This document shows, piece by piece, positions 32,401 to 47,400 of a stretch of 64,000 bases of DNA; positions within the stretch are counted from its first letter, which is position 1, and each line of letters begins with the position of its first letter. The DNA comes from Syngnathus acus. Lineage: Eukaryota; Chordata; Actinopteri; Syngnathiformes; Syngnathidae. Made by a program: the position numbers and the translations under genes. The notes under the pieces are model-generated. The model did no database searches. It saw only the letters and a list, made by a program, of their open reading frames with translations, and had not been told where the DNA came from. The stretch is taken from positions 8,032,967-8,096,966 of the forward strand of contig NC_051091.1 of assembly GCF_901709675.1 (NCBI RefSeq). Reading direction: 5' to 3'.

Positions 32401-35400
32401 GCACTAATCCTGCGGCCATCTTTTAATAAAACCGCTGAAGTACGATGTCGGATTGAAAGATAGAAATGTGTGATTATGGCTTAAGTTACCATTTCTCTTT
32501 TCACAAACACCAGGATGGAATAATCCTTCACCGCAATATGACACGCACATTTCTATCCATCCATGCAAATGCATGCAACATATTTCATCCATGCTGGTCA
32601 GTGTGGAGGCCACCCACCGAGAGGTCATTTAGGCAAGGGTGACAAGGTCAGTGTGGGTCAGAGCTCATTGGTGGGAACAGTCTTAGAAGAATCATGGTCA
32701 ACAATGGCGCCATTACAGGTTGCCTCTCAAAATCCCCAATATTACTAAATATGCGCATGTGAACACTTGTGACTGAGATGTGTGGAAAGCGCGCCAGCTA
32801 AAGACGTTGTCAGCTAAATATGATGTTGGCGGTTGCATTGCAGATGATAATCCTGACAAACATCCCATGCTCGGGAGAAACCTATCGCCTTGTTTCGCCG
32901 GGGGATTAGCATAAGCCCGCGTGTGTATTTGCACTATACTGACTAGACAAACTGAGTGTGCGGCGCACGATGAATAACAAAACGACCTGAGAAACACGTG
33001 ACAGTGGACATGAAAGATATTTCTGTTGAAGAATTTGGAAAGATGGACAAAGCCCAAGGGAATGTTTGCACAATCGAAGAATTGCTGTTGACCTAACCCC
33101 ATTTGACCCTATGACCCTGAAACTGCACTCTGATGTGGAAGCTGCGGCAATGTTCGTTTGAGCCTCAGCTCATTTACACGCATCCCAATTTAGATTTTTT
33201 GACAAACCTGTGTTTTTACGAAGCCAGAATTCTTCATTTATTAGACACATTGCATCTCTGTTTATCTGGTGTATATATGCTAGCAACATAGCATGCTAAT
33301 TGGAACCATTCCATTCATTAAATAAAATAAGAGAATTGTATTGAACTCAACAGGGAGAAAAAATGTAACAGACAAAAGTAAATGTGTGAGTGAGTAGTAG
33401 ATTTGCAGCGCTACCTAGTGGTTAACTAGTGACATTACTTATATGAAATTGGATGGATAACGTTAAGAGTACTTGGCCACTAGATGTCAGCATTTAACCG
33501 TGGGAGAATTTGCCTGGTTTGTCTTATAACAAAAAAATGGCGTTTTAATCACGTTTCTTCAATATTGTCGCAGGTTATATAAAAAAGCGTTTCAAAATCG
33601 GATTACGTTTATGTTCTCTCTAAAGTGTGGGTCATACATTTTAGTGCATATTTGTTTAGATCTCATTATGCCAACAGAAGAGGAGATACTGATGGAATAT
33701 AATTAACCTAATTTACGTGCAAACTGGTATCTGGGGTGTGTTTGGATGCGAATAATCAGGCTAATGAAGGTACCTGGGGACTGTGCTCAATCAAAAGTGT
33801 GCATCCAACCAGAGTTCATATCAAACTCTGTGATTATGTACCGTGAAAGGACACGGAGAGAATTAATCAAGAAAATCTGCCTGATTAAATCTTCAAAGCA
33901 AGAACTGAGGAGCTCGGCCCAATAGGAAAAAGGAATGTGGCGTGTGCAGTGGAGAACAAAAGCAGCACTGCAGGAAAATTACACAGAGAGGAGCCAGAAA
34001 CAAATGCAAGACTGGCACCATTTGGAAATAAATGTTGGATTAATTGCTTGACGCCTAATACAAAAGACTATGAATAAAAATGTGGCACTGCTTATTATAG
34101 GCAATCTTCTGAAATTTCGAATGCAAGTCTGAACGATCAGAGTCATTGAATTTGAAAGCAGACTGTTACTATGCAGGTCGAAAAACAATTGCCCTCACAC
34201 AACCTTCCCTGAACTAAAGTGCTCAGAATTCCAACCCAGCGCAACTGCTGTTAAGCGAGCGTCCTGAAAAATGTAGCAGCCCGGCTTGCATCTCGTGGTC
34301 GTCGGTGTGGCTTTCCGGCTAGAATGAGCTGCTACGCTAGTTCAAAAGGCCCCACACATGGAGCAGAATGCACAAGTGTATAAATGCTGATGAGCCATAA
34401 ATAGATCTGAGAGGAGAATACGACTTCCTGCACTCCTCGGCCAGATGTGATGCCGAGCCATCTTGTGAAAGTTTTATCGCGGAGGAGAGAAAGAGGAGCT
34501 TTTGAGAGACGAGTGCAGTTCGCCGACCTGGGGGGGCGGGGTTGATGGCCTACGGAAGGAGGGCATCATGGATAGAAGTGTTTGCATGTAAGAGTATCCC
34601 CCTGCTGAAACGTGTTCACTGCTCCGCTTTGTCGACCTTGCCGATGTCCCCTAGCCTAACCCCTCCGTGGCATGTTGACAGAAGGTGCTCGTGTGTCTTG
34701 CAAATGAAATAAAAATAAAGCAGAGCTATAGCAACAACCACGTATAATTGGGTCGTTCTGATTCACTTAAAAAAAAAAATCTGTCAAGTTTTGAGGCTCA
34801 CAATAAAAATAACAGTACTGTATTTTTTTTTTCATTGCGAGGATTAGCTCTTAAACAGAAAACAGCTGAGAATGAAGAAAACAATGTGGCTATTTTGAGA
34901 GGCTTTTGGCAATGATGGTTGCGTGGGTGCCCATCTTAAGTGAGTCCGAACAAAATCATCAACAAAGATGCATTTGTAGAATCTAGTTGGCAGGATGAAA
35001 CGTGCACCACCGTCTTCATTGTTATGCATTAGTCGTTCAAATTTACTGAAATCAAAAATATTTGAATAAAATGATCACATGGGACGCCGTATTTGATAGC
35101 ATGCTATCTGCACATTGAAAATTCCCCAAATAGTACATTGCACTTGTGAGTTTTTGTCACTTTCTGCGAGAATTTCTTTGCAGGGTGTCGGAATAACCTC
35201 ACTGAGTTGGTGTTTGGATGTGAACTGCCTCTCACCTTCATAAATCTTTTGCTACTACCTCCCACCTAATGCCTTTTCTGATGATGTTCCAATTAACTCA
35301 TTCAGTGCCATTGACGGAAATAGACGTCAAAGCTCCATTTTAACCAAAATGATCACAGTTTGCTTTCATCAAGCACTAAAGGTCATCAAGTTGTTAACAT

Positions 35401-38050
35401 ATAATCGAACTCATTGAGTGAGAGGTGCGTAACGCATTCGGGAGTGGAGCTGTCTCCTAAACTGATATTTGAACCTATCAGAATTAGACTGACATTTATT
35501 CGACGTTGAGCCACATGTCCCTTGGCTCCTGCAATAATCCCCTATATGTCCAAAACATCCCATGTAAGCACATAAATGACATCTGATCCAATTTTACACC
35601 TCAACTGGTAATGAGGAGGAATGTAGGTACAGTTGCCGTGCTGCAGTATCATGTTTGATTAGTGTGACTTGGTTCGTCTCGCAGCGGTCCAAATTAAATT
35701 CCTCTCCGTTTGCAGCCAGCACTCGAGCGAGGGTGTCTCACTGCATGACAAACTCAATCGCAAAGAGCGACAGAGATGCTGAGAGCGCTTGGGAATTTTC
35801 TGTGCATCAGCATTTTCAAACTACTTGAATATTTAGCCCGTGATGTCTGAGGCTATGCGCTGTGACAGAAGAAAAGCAGCCGCAAGTATCAACAACTTTG
35901 AATTATTGAAATCGAGTGATAGATTGGGGAATGGCTTTTTATATTCCACGGGGACAGAAAAAAATAGGATAAGGTTAAGCTCACCTGGACTATACATTAT
36001 TCCACAAGTCCTTTTACACTCTGCTATTATTCGGAACATAGCCACAAATTCATTCATTTGACTGATCTTTGAATTGTTTCCGACTTGGTGGAATGCAGGA
36101 TAGTGCTTGTCTAATAACTCAGACCACAATTCGCTCAAGTCTTCCTTTGATCATCTTAAAATGAGCTGAGACGCACACCCCAATTATTCAACTGGAAGAA
36201 CATATGATAATAATACTGGCTCTTTGATGAAACTCCTCACGTATGTGCAAAAATCAGGACGCCAGCCTGGTCTGACCCCTGACCGGTGAAGGAATGTATG
36301 AAGGGAGGAGGAAGGAGAGCCAAAGAGGAAAGTGTAACCTTGAATATGAAAAGCACCTTTTATCAGAGGCAGGATATGGTACTCATCAAAACAAAGTACT
36401 TGGTCATTGGAAAATGATCAACCATGTCAAATGTATTAAAGGAGACATATTGTCATTGTAAATTGACATTTTGATATATTCTTTACATGTATATTTGGGT
36501 CTCTACAATGTCTGTCCACCCAATAAGTGAAAATAAATGCGCTGAGAGACAGATTTGATGTTCATTGCTTCATTTAAAAGAAATGATGGAGTGATTTCAA
36601 CGAGAGAGTTACAAGATGATGTTAAGTGTGCTGTAATTCCTTATTTTGTAGATTTTGACAGAAGGCCTTTTAAGAAACCAACAAATGTTTTTTTATGCAT
36701 AAATCTCCTTTGACACAAGAGCTGTAACTAACATTCTGCCATGACAAAGATAATAATTTGTAGTTATTTTCCTTTACGCGCGTGCGTGTATGTGCATGTG
36801 TGTGTGTGTGTTTTTCATGATGCTTGGCAGTCATTAATTCTGGTGACACCTTCATTGCCTCTGAGTTGCAGCTGCTCTATTCTACCTGGACTGGCCTCTC
36901 ACTCAGCCACCAAAGGACAAACCAGCTGTTAGTCACTGAACATGTGACAGATATACAATTCAAACCACATGGCTGCCGCCCGCCACTGTATGCGAAATGC
37001 TGCCTCAGAGCGAGATGAGAGAATTTTGCTTTCACAAGTTCTTTCTTACGGTCTTTTTTTCCTTCACTTTTTATTTACAGCCTATCCCAGCTGACTTTCA
37101 ACAAGTGCACCCAGAACCAATTTTCAGAAACAATGGTAAATGGTTTGCTCATACTGTATCTGCCTTTGACCTAATGGTGTTGACTCACACATTTGTAGGC
37201 CAATGACAACTTTTTTAAACACTGTGGGGGCTTCTTGAGGACTTGCAGCTAAAATTAAAATACGACAAGTGCGCAAGTGTGACCTGCTATTTCTGATATA
37301 TAAATAAATACATATATTTATATATATCCTCAAGGGTAAAACATGTGGGCCTTATAATAATCAAGGTTGCCTGATAGAGATGAACAAATAAAACACACGC
37401 ACACAGACACACATGTCACCTGAGTCTGCAGGTCTGGTTTCAGCCTACTTTGGTGACATCCATTAAAGTCATGCTATGACTGCCCCCCAGCCCCAGACAG
37501 CACACATTAGCACCTGGGCCATTGGTTACAACAATACACCTACCTGCATTATTAAGTCCCAGCTTACTAATGAGGAAACCTTATCTCTCATGCACACACA
37601 CACACACCATGTGAGGTCTAGTGAATGAAACTTGTGCTCAGAAGTCATGTGGGATGCACGTTGGCCTTGCCTTGGTATTGTGGTGAAGGTTTGCTTTTTG
37701 GGGCCCCATCAGCAGAGTCAAAACAGCTGTCAGCGAGTCCCTGCAGCCCTCTTTTTCATCGCCAGTCAGTGTGCATTAAATTCATTTCCTCATCAACTGC
37801 CTCAAACGTTCTATCCATTCTCTCAGGCTGTCAATCTCTTGCCACACCTCTGCCTCTGCTCCCTGCCAGCTATTTTCGATGCATTACACAAAAACGCATC
37901 ACAGGGAGCGAATGCAAACGACAGATTATGCTCGTGATGGGGTGCGAAAACGTCAGGCTGGGGAGAAAAAAAAGGAAGGAGAGCAACATTAACCCCAAAC
38001 ACCCCAAGAAAATGCAGCGCATGGACTGCTTTTATAGGCTGAGGCTGCAG
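32401..38050. other. Intergenic region neurod4 - znf385a
   Basis: About 5.6 kb without a recognisable gene. It holds a divergent pair of CTCF-like motifs at 33408-33421 and 33477-33490. Otherwise it is unique-looking AT-rich sequence that may hold enhancers. Confidence 0.5.
33408..33490. promoter_or_regulatory. Divergent pair of CTCF-like motifs
   Basis: GCGCTACCTAGTGG at 33408-33421 reads as CCACTAGGTAGCGC on the minus strand, and CCACTAGATGTCAG lies on the plus strand at 33477-33490. Each has one mismatch to CCASYAGRKGGCRS. The two point away from each other 55 bases apart, an arrangement seen at topological domain boundaries. Function is inferred. Confidence 0.35.
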
Positions 38051-38199
38051 CCAATCACAGCATGAGAGCGCAAGGTGCCTTTAGGTTGTACACAAACCCA
38101 AAATATGTGAGAGAGGGACGGAGAGGGGGAGTCGTGCAGAGGTTCCCCGAATGAAGCTTCATCTCAGCTCTATTTACTGCTGTGCTGAAGAGAACGTCG

Positions 38200-38488
38200 A
38201 GCAGTGAATCCATTAGTGGCTGCTGGCATGCAGTAGAATTTAGGCGCATGCTTGAGCGGAACCGGCGCGCTTCTCCTCCAGCTACGACGTGAAATCGAGA
38301 AGCAGCAGGAGAAGAGCAACGACAGTGGGATGCAAAGTAGAGCTTGTGATGTCGGAGGCTTCTTACGCATTGATGCTGAGTTTTGAGAGAGAAGCGCGCT
38401 CCAGTTTTAGTACACGTTAGAGGAGACAAGAAGGACGACATTGTGGACAAGAAGAAGTTCACTGTGGAAGGATTCAGGATGATCATAG
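38200..38488 (+). other. znf385a: znf385a first exon, 5' leader with two overlapping uORFs
   Basis: The leader ends at donor ATCATAG|GTGAGT (38488). A CCAAT element (about 38051) and a TTTATAGG TATA-like element (about 38031) lie upstream, so the TSS is near 38060-38200. Two upstream ORFs, 38330-38386 (18 codons) and 38349-38420 (23 codons), overlap in different frames before the main ATG at 38479. Confidence 0.5.
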
Positions 38489-41400
38489 GTGAGTCTTGAT
38501 GTTATATCGCCTCAACTTTTTTTTTTTTTTTTGTGTAACTCTGATGCATGCAATTTTCCAGTCACAGACAAGTAAACAAAGGAACAGTTGCTCTTTTTTT
38601 TTCTTGGTGCAATTTCAGAAATTAGATCTTATCAGCTATCAAGGTTAAGAGAAGACACATTTAGTTTGACAACTGAAATGATCAGTCATTTCAGTTTGGT
38701 GTTTTCCATATCACTACATCAACCACCTTTGCCATTTATTTTGAAATTCATTGTGTTCAATTGCTTGGACCGGTCTGACATTTGTAAAGGCTAATTTGTG
38801 TCAGATGTACTCTTAATATAGGACAGCACAGAATTAGGAGGCCAGACTAATGTGAGCTTTGTTTCATTTAAAAGAACTAATTTGGAGGAGGAGATTTGTT
38901 TAAAAAGATCAACTGATTATAGAATATTTATGTTAACTGCGTCAAACCTGGAATTGTCAAATAATATCCCAATGTAATAAGATATAAATTGATATATACG
39001 TATGTTTTGGATTTTTTTTTTCTTTATCAAAGTCCGCCATCTTGCAGCGCCATTTTTCTACAGTAGCCCCGAATGCACAAATACAGATGATGTATGTCAA
39101 CATTTGAGACTTGCTGTTGAAAGTCTCAGTGACGTGAGCATGCAATGACAATGTTGCATTATGACAATGCTTGAAGGTCATCTTCATTTCCTCCCCTCGC
39201 TCGAAAAGGGAGGGGTGAGAGAGCAATGAACAATTTCCCCACTAGGCTCCTTCAAATGTACTTGAATGCCATTTTTTATACCTCTTTTGTCACAGTCCAT
39301 TTAGTTATGAATGGCCTTGTGTCGTGTTTTATGAAAAGGAACAAAACATGGCACAATTGCAAATAAGAAATTCGTCATTGTTTGATCCTGTGCAGATTAA
39401 TTCCAATATGCAAGAAGCTGTTCTTATTTCAGTTTAAGAGTGGACACATTTTCTATCATTTGAAGAGCCATAAACTATTAATTGAATAAATTGCAATGAC
39501 AGTGTAGATTATGTGACTGAATATTTCATTCGAATCTATTTTAGCTTTCACGCTCCGGCCTCTTGAACTAGAACAAGCATAATGAGATTTTAACTGGCAC
39601 ATACTGAAGGTCTCTAAACACATTATCAGCCACAATCACATCAACATATTTTCTCTGCCCAGCCGCCATTTGAATACGGGAGAGCAAACATTCACACATT
39701 CTAAACATGTGCTAAATATGACTCATCTCCCTCGGTGCAGAGCAGCGTTTGGTTACTCTTATGTGATTTTTTTTTTTTTGCCACGATAAATATTTCACAT
39801 CCAGAGGTTTGAGCTTTTTACTTATTTAAAATAAAGTACCAAGGCTTTTTTTTTTTTTTTTACTCATGCAGACCTTCCTCACCACTACAGCAATGTGTGT
39901 GTGTAAATATCCTGCCACTCACTGATGCCCTCAAAAAGAATCACAGGGGTATGTTGCCTTTGATAAACAACATGACCTTTAAATCAAGGCAACTCATCGA
40001 AGGATGACCAGTATTGACATTTCAAAACATATGCTTGGCAAACAGACAAACATTTCGCACAGACTGACAGAGTCTAGCATCATAAGCAGAAATCTAACAT
40101 CACGTGATTGATTTGGATGAGCTTCACACAAAAAAGCACATTTCTTAATGAAGCAGGTATGGTGTCCCAAAAACAACAGCTTTGAAATCATTACACGAGT
40201 ACGCCGCCTTGTAGTAAGGAGAAGAGCATCTCCGTCATTGTTGTGACAACCTTGAATAGCTACTTCAGTGGAGCAGCCTGGATGCCATATTGTGTGGGCA
40301 CTAATGTCAGCGCTAATGTTATTGTTCACAGCCCTGTGCGTCGTGATTGTTCGGCTTCATGACTTTACAATAAAACACTGGGAAGGGAAGATGATAACAA
40401 ACTGGAGAGTTAATGAAGAAGTACAGCATGAGAGGCCAAGGGTGGAGAGCTTTGTCGGGAAGATTATTAATGCCGTTTTATAATGGTGTATGTAATATGA
40501 AAGCATTGTAACAAAAGTAATCATTGTGCTTTCAGCTTGACAATGTGTAGCTGTGCTGTTTATTATTAGCTTTAGAGCTTTTTATGATGTTGAATTAACA
40601 GGCAGAAAGCTATAGGTGCTTCATTTTCTTAATCTTTTATGCCTAACTTTTAGAGTTCTTTACCAATCACTGATGGAGTCTTTTTTAATATTAGAGTAGT
40701 TAGTTTCCAAAGCAGTAGATTGCCAGATTTCTAAGCATTAGATTGTAGCACTAACCTAGACGCAAGTCAGTCTGCAAAAATCAGCAGTTTAGAAAATTGA
40801 TTTTGAGAAAACTAAAAATGTCAAAATAAACATAAAACAAAAAAGAATTATACATGTGTATTAAAAAAACATGCATCTTTGCATTAAGAATCTCCACTAG
40901 CGTAATGCTAACACAATATGCACAACACCTTTTGGGGACTAGCAAATATAGCATTGATCGCCGTGGTGTGATAATCCTTGAAGCGATAGATATTTAAAAA
41001 CACATATGGACAGATGACAGAATATCCACAAGCATGTTTTCTTTATCCTCTGCGAAAAACAACTGTTTTATTGACATTAGTGAGTGAAACGCTCTTTCTT
41101 TTATGTTGCCCCCTTGTGGTCAAGGTATGCACAAGGGCTGGAAACAATGAATGTGGTATTTTACTTGTATGACTGAAAATTGTAAAATTGTATTACAATA
41201 CACATAATACATATATCTTGCCAGAAACTAAGCCAGCTGATATTGCTTGACCCAGTTAAAATGTCTGCCAAGGCACAGACAATGACTCTTGCTAAGCCAA
41301 ATGTCTCTTGACCATATATATAATAAGAAGGGCTTGGACACAAAGGCCGAAATGTGTAGATATGTCATTTACTGGTTTCATGGTTGTCAAATAAGGTCTG

Positions 41401-44400
41401 AGGGCTGCGAGCCTGGCGCCTACCGGTCATTATCTTTGTGACCATGCTATTGCATCAAACCACGCAGGCTCTCAAAATATAACCTGTAATCATCGCTAGA
41501 AAATGACATACTACCACATTGTCTGTCACCTGAACATCCGTCCTCTGCCTCATCACCTTGAAAAAAAAAACAGTGAAGGATGCACCTGCTGACTCCATTG
41601 TTTTCGATGTATGTTTTTTTTCCTCGCACGCTCAGGTTGCACTACTCTGGGTTTGTGCGAACGCTATTAGTCAAGGTCCAGTAGGTGTGTAAATACTCAA
41701 ATAAAGGGATAATAAAAATAAAGCCGCAGGTTATGTTGACACATTGGATTTTTTATTGACCTTGAGCTCCTCCAGTGTGCCTTTTGCGCCCCCAGTGTGC
41801 CTTTTGTGCCATACGCTCCTCTGTTGGCCTTAAATTACGCAAAACAGTGACCTCAGTATACTGAAAATAGACAATGATCGTAACAATTTTTATAGCCAGA
41901 TGTGTACTGTTATTGTGAAGTGATTGAATTCATACTGTGATGTGAATTTTAGGCTATGTCACTCAGCCCGAATTGCTAGCCTTCTTCTTAAAATCATCTC
42001 TAGAATTGAGTACACCAAGATGTCAGCAATGCACAAATTTTCCATTGAACTGAACTTTAGCCTGCTAACAAAAAATAAATAATAATGGAGGATAGGTTAG
42101 AAAATCTGTAGATACTGTCTTAACCAAGGTGACGTTTGTGCACCGTTTCACACACCCTCCATAATGGCAGCTTAGTGTGACTTTTAAAGACAAATTTACA
42201 TAGTAGGCTAATGTGCTACTTTTGTCTTACTCTATAGTTATGGTATAGAATATATTCGCTATAAATTTCTGTATGTTTTGTGGCTAAAATGCGATAAGAC
42301 ATACCCATCCTGTGAGGCAAGATGCAAAATAGTCCAAAATTTCTCATGCGCATGTGACATTTTGCATGTGACAGCCAAAAGTTAAGCCTCGGAGGCAGGT
42401 ATAGCTGTGCGGAGGCGGCTTGATAATAACATGGAACTGTTAACCGATGCGTGTCACATTCTGCTCCGAGCGCCACTGAGGTTACTCGTGTATATTAACC
42501 TGCAGGTTACACAGCTCTTTACATCCTCTGTTCACCTTGGACTCACCTTAAAACATGCCCCCCCCAACCTCAGATGCCTTCCCTCACATCCCCCTTTTTA
42601 TTCCAGTGATTTTTTTCTCCCCCTCTTCCTCACGCTCCATCCCCCTCAGCTGCTATTATTCCTCCACAATCCTCACCCTCCTTGCTAATCAGACGACATT
42701 TGCCTCTATCGTCGCCCGACAAATGTTGAAATAGCGGACGTGTGCAGAATTTTCATGTTCTGTGAGAAAATTTCGACTGAAGCAATCTGACAGGGAGCTT
42801 ATGTAATCATAATTCATGTGAGTGGTGAAAATAAAAACAAGTTGTTGTTAATTGGAAAAACGGTGAGAAGTCAGAGAACGGAACTGCGGGAAAACTCGCT
42901 GACGCACACACATTCGCTCCTTCAGTGAAAAGACTTCTGGGAGTTAGTTGTGTGGCAGGCAGCATTTAAGCCGAGCCACTGGGGCGCACAACATCTATCA
43001 TTAAAACAAAGTACAAACCTAAATCAACCGGCGCTGTCCAGAGCTCTCACACTGACGCGACATTCATCAGGACCGAGCCCAGAAGTTACACTGCAGTGGT
43101 TTGTGTGCTTAGTAGCTGCGTATGACTTTGGGGTGGGGGGGGTAAGCTGAGCTGCACTAAATTGGATTTCACGCTAGTAATAGATCGAGTCACCCCGCAG
43201 TGGTGACAAAGTTTGCAGTGTTTTCTCAGAGGTTAAGATGGACAAAATTAAGAGAGCTAACACTGCAGCTCTTTGAATTTTTTTTTAATGAATTATGAGG
43301 GAATCAAATCTGTGCCATCAGGAGAGCTAAATGATGCTCGTAAATGATCATCTGCACTTTACGGCGTCATTTACCGCTGAATCGACTTGAGAATGTGTGC
43401 CGCCAACGCATAAAAGGAGGGGGGGGGGGGGAGGTAAACACAAGCAGAGTGGGTCAAGACAGACCTGCAGGCAGCACATTGGAGGCTCTGAACACCAGCG
43501 TTGTCACGGGAGGCTTCGAGTGGCATCCGCGCACAGCAGCCCATTTAGATGCAGATGTGAGGCGCCTGGCATTTTGTGCCGAGGCGGGAAGGAAAGATGG
43601 CTGCCCCTCTTTTTTTTTTTTTTATTTATTTTGGCAGCCAGACTTGCAGCCCACCTCTCAACGTTCCCTCCCGCTCGCCGTCTTGGTTCCACCGTGCAGT
43701 CAGGCAGGGAATACTGAGAGGCTGCAGTGTCGTCACTGACATTGACATTACCTCTGTGATCATTAAAGCTAAATTGGCCAAATGAATTGCCAATTTGAGC
43801 GGCCTTAGGCACAGCACGTTGGCGTGCACGTGTCTGGGCGCGCACGCCATGCTTTGTGGTGATAAGCCGCTGGCGCGCAGTTGTCATTCCCCCCACCCCC
43901 CGCTTGCCGTCTGCATCTCTTCATTTCAGGCTGGCTCTCGCAAATCTACACGAAAATTCAATAAGCTATTACATAGGCATTGATCTTTTTCCCAGCCGAA
44001 CATTTGCATGAGAAAACAAAAGGCAGTCGCGATGCGGGGCTGGGGGAGGCGAGCTGTTCCCTTTTCCGGAGTGAAGGGCCAATAGATGGCGAGGTTTGGA
44101 TTTGTGGAGCTTGACCGCTCTTTAACTCTCCTTTGAATGTGTCCAATCAATGCCAGTCGTCCTACGTGGTCGCTATTGAAGAGGCGCTGCCGCGTTCACT
44201 TATCTGATGTCATTGTAAATCACTCAGGAAGAGCGTCTAGGTCGTGGAAGTAAAGCTGCTTAAAGATGGCGCAGAATGTGATTAACTTTAAAAACGTGAC
44301 TATTGTGGCAGGCTGCGATGTTAATGAAGGAACGGTGCAAGTCATTTGACTTTTAAACTGTAATGCGGTGTAAAATGAGCAGCGTTAGCACGCTTCGCTA

Positions 44401-47400
44401 GGCAAAGAGGAAACATTGCACCTCCTGCCTAAATCCATACTGCTCGAGATGTTGTCCTTCTTTTATTTGCATTGTCAACCAAGCATTTCATTACAACACA
44501 GAAGGTTTCCAGCTTGCTTTGATTGTTTTTAATACACCAACAAAAATTCTAGGCCTGATTGTTTATTATCGCTAGAATTGGGCCTCGAGCATGTTGCAGG
44601 TTTCTCCACCAAACATCTTGACAGTGGGAAGAAGTTGTGAAATAAATAAGAGGAAAAACAAAACAAGCAGTTGGTCCGATTGCAGCCCAAGCGGGCAATG
44701 AGAATAGGAGAGCATGAAATAAGGACAGAAAACAACATCTGGTGTCAGAAGGGAAGCAGCAGAGAAAGTGAGAGGAGGAAGATATCTGCCGCACCCCAGT
44801 TGTGAGACTTAAGAAGCTTAGCCCCCCTCCCTGCCCATCACGCGAGTCTTTAAGTACTGGCATCCACTGTGGCTGAGCTGCAACTGAGAGGAAAGTGAGC
44901 AAAAAGATGCCGTGGGAGGAGAGGTGCAGGCAGGAAGTGCATTTCAATTCAATGTTTGGTTTTAGTCCAAATAAACGTGTCAGACGAAGCACTTTAGAAT
45001 TTGATGGATTCCTGCTCTGAGTCAGAGGAAGATTTGTATTGATTTTAAACGATATGTGATTCCAGATACGGCGAGTCGCCGGGGTCAAAGGTAATTCTGC
45101 TAGAGAGCGGGAATAATCAAGAGCACATTTTTATTCGAATCTCACGTTCTCTTTACAGGAAGTGTAAACCGAGCGGGGCCGGTCCCTGCCTTCCTCAGGA
45201 GTCCAGCCGTCCTCTCCCCATCCCCCCTGGACATGAAGCCCTTCCTACAATTCCCCATGGAGTCGCCACACCCTGCAACTCTGGGTCTCTTCCCCAATTT
45301 TAATACGGTAAGTGGTCCAAGCATGGATGCTAACGTGCTAACAGAAGTTCGTTGGACGTACACGTTTTCCTACAAAATGACAGTCAATATTTATTCAACA
45401 GCGACGGTCATTTAAGAAAAAATGCTTTGGTGAGTGTTCGACAGCGCTAAAATGACTTACAGCTAATCAATCGTATGAGAGGCCCAGGCTGAATTCTCCA
45501 CAGTCAGCATTTCCTGGTTCTCATTTCCAGATTGAGTTTCACGTGAAGGTCAACGTGGCCACACACGTACACACATCATCGTCTCGGTCATCTGCATGCA
45601 CTCGGGCAAAAGGGCCCTTGTGTGAGATTATGATTCATCCTGCGGTATAGAAGTGCGGCCACTAATGTCATAAGACCTTCACAAAGCACTTTGAACAGTG
45701 AATGGGTTGCATTTGTATCGTTTTTTTAAATGTTCTTTTAATTGCAGGCTGTAATTTGCAGTCAGGTAAAAATGTTGTTATCCAATTAAAGTATGGTTTC
45801 GACTTGGAATGTACTGTAAATGTCAGATTGGTGTCGTGGTTTTGGTGTTGTAGTATCGGAGCATTCTTACGAGGATGAGTGCACGCATATAATTTCGGCA
45901 TCCCTTCTTTTAATCAATGTTATTGTTCAGTTTGCATTTGTGTCGTCTAATTGATTCACATTTAGGATCTGTACGATGAATTACTTTACAGGCCGTTGAG
46001 AATTGACTGAAATTTAGATCATTCTGAATGGAATACTCAAGTGAGACCCGAGGTGCCTTGAATTGGCTCACTTATTCAAATTACACCGATATTGATTACT
46101 CATTGTTGACTGACACACACTTTGTTACACGAACAGAAAAGGAGGACAGGAAGCAGGAAGAAAAAAAAGCCGAAAATAAACCCAAAAAAATGCCAAAATA
46201 CCAACAACGCATTCCAACAGTTTTTCAGACCGGTCCACTTTCCACGGATGTCTGCAGCTGTGGAGCGTAAGGAGTCTTTCATTTTGGCCGCATGCGTCCA
46301 GAATGGAGGCAGCAGATGATAGGCTGAGTAAAACCACAGAGAACTTCTGGTGGTTGCTGAGGGCAACACCCGCGCTGTCTGTGTGCGTCTGAATTCTAAC
46401 AGGAAGCACGAATGTTAAAAAGTGTCCTGCATCCCAGCTCCAGCAACGATAAGCTCGACTAATTTTGGTCCTGACCTTTTTTTTTTTAGCAGTTTGTATT
46501 TAGTGTGATGGATTGGTTCGACCTATTGTGAATGCTGGACTGCGCCGTAATTCCGGAGGAATTGCATTGTCAGCATTATGTCACACATGAATACCAAAAC
46601 ATGGTAGTCCTTTTCCTCTACCGCCTAAGTATACATTCTCAATCTTGGAAATGTTTCTTAAAAACAATATATATGTAAGAGTATCGTCCCTGAAACATAT
46701 ATAAACAGTCTTTTTTGGGGATGGATGGAGTCTGTAATTAGGCCCGATGTGAATTAAAGCATTTGAACCACACCCAGGAAGTGAGGCCCGGACAACAACA
46801 GCTGCTGAGAAAGAGCCCGCCCTCCTCTGCTGCCCACATCAATCATCACCTCTCCCCAAATTCCTGCTTCTTGTTTACAATACTCCTTTTAGCAGTTCCT
46901 CCATAGGTCACCTGCACCCCTGTGATGGCATCTCGTGTTGTTGAATCTGTCATGTGACCTTTGCGCTTAACCTTCCCAGATGGACCCCATCCAGAAAGCC
47001 ATCATGACGCACACCTTCGGGCATCCCATGGTGAAGACAAAGCGACCTATCATCTCCTGTAATGTCTGTCAAATTCGCTTCAACTCGGAGGTATGACATC
47101 TGACAGTCCTCGCTTGAATAATAATCAGCGGTTGAAACCGGGATGACTCAACATGGCCACACATGATACTCAACATTTAGTAAGTGTGAAAGTCCCACCT
47201 GGTGACACTGGCGTGGTAGAGAGATTTGATATGACCTCACTTGTTTGCAATTTGTTTTACCACTCGAAATCATAACGGGCTCGGAGAAAACATTCCGCTT
47301 TATAGTTGTTTCTGTTCAAATGAAGACTGAATTGTGTCTTGAACAGCATGCACAGTTGATTTGCTTGGTCATCATAGCGCAGCATTAGATAGCAAGTGTC

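Noticed and set aside
41108-41122. CTCF-like motif (GCCCCCTTGTGG) in znf385a intron 1
   Set aside because: At least two departures from the core consensus; similar pieces near 51713 and 58404 suggest background or dispersed repeat matches.
46028-46409. Overlapping open frames of 60-94 codons on both strands in znf385a intron 2
   Set aside because: Low-complexity Lys/Glu or Phe/Leu translations of A/T-rich sequence; no family signal.
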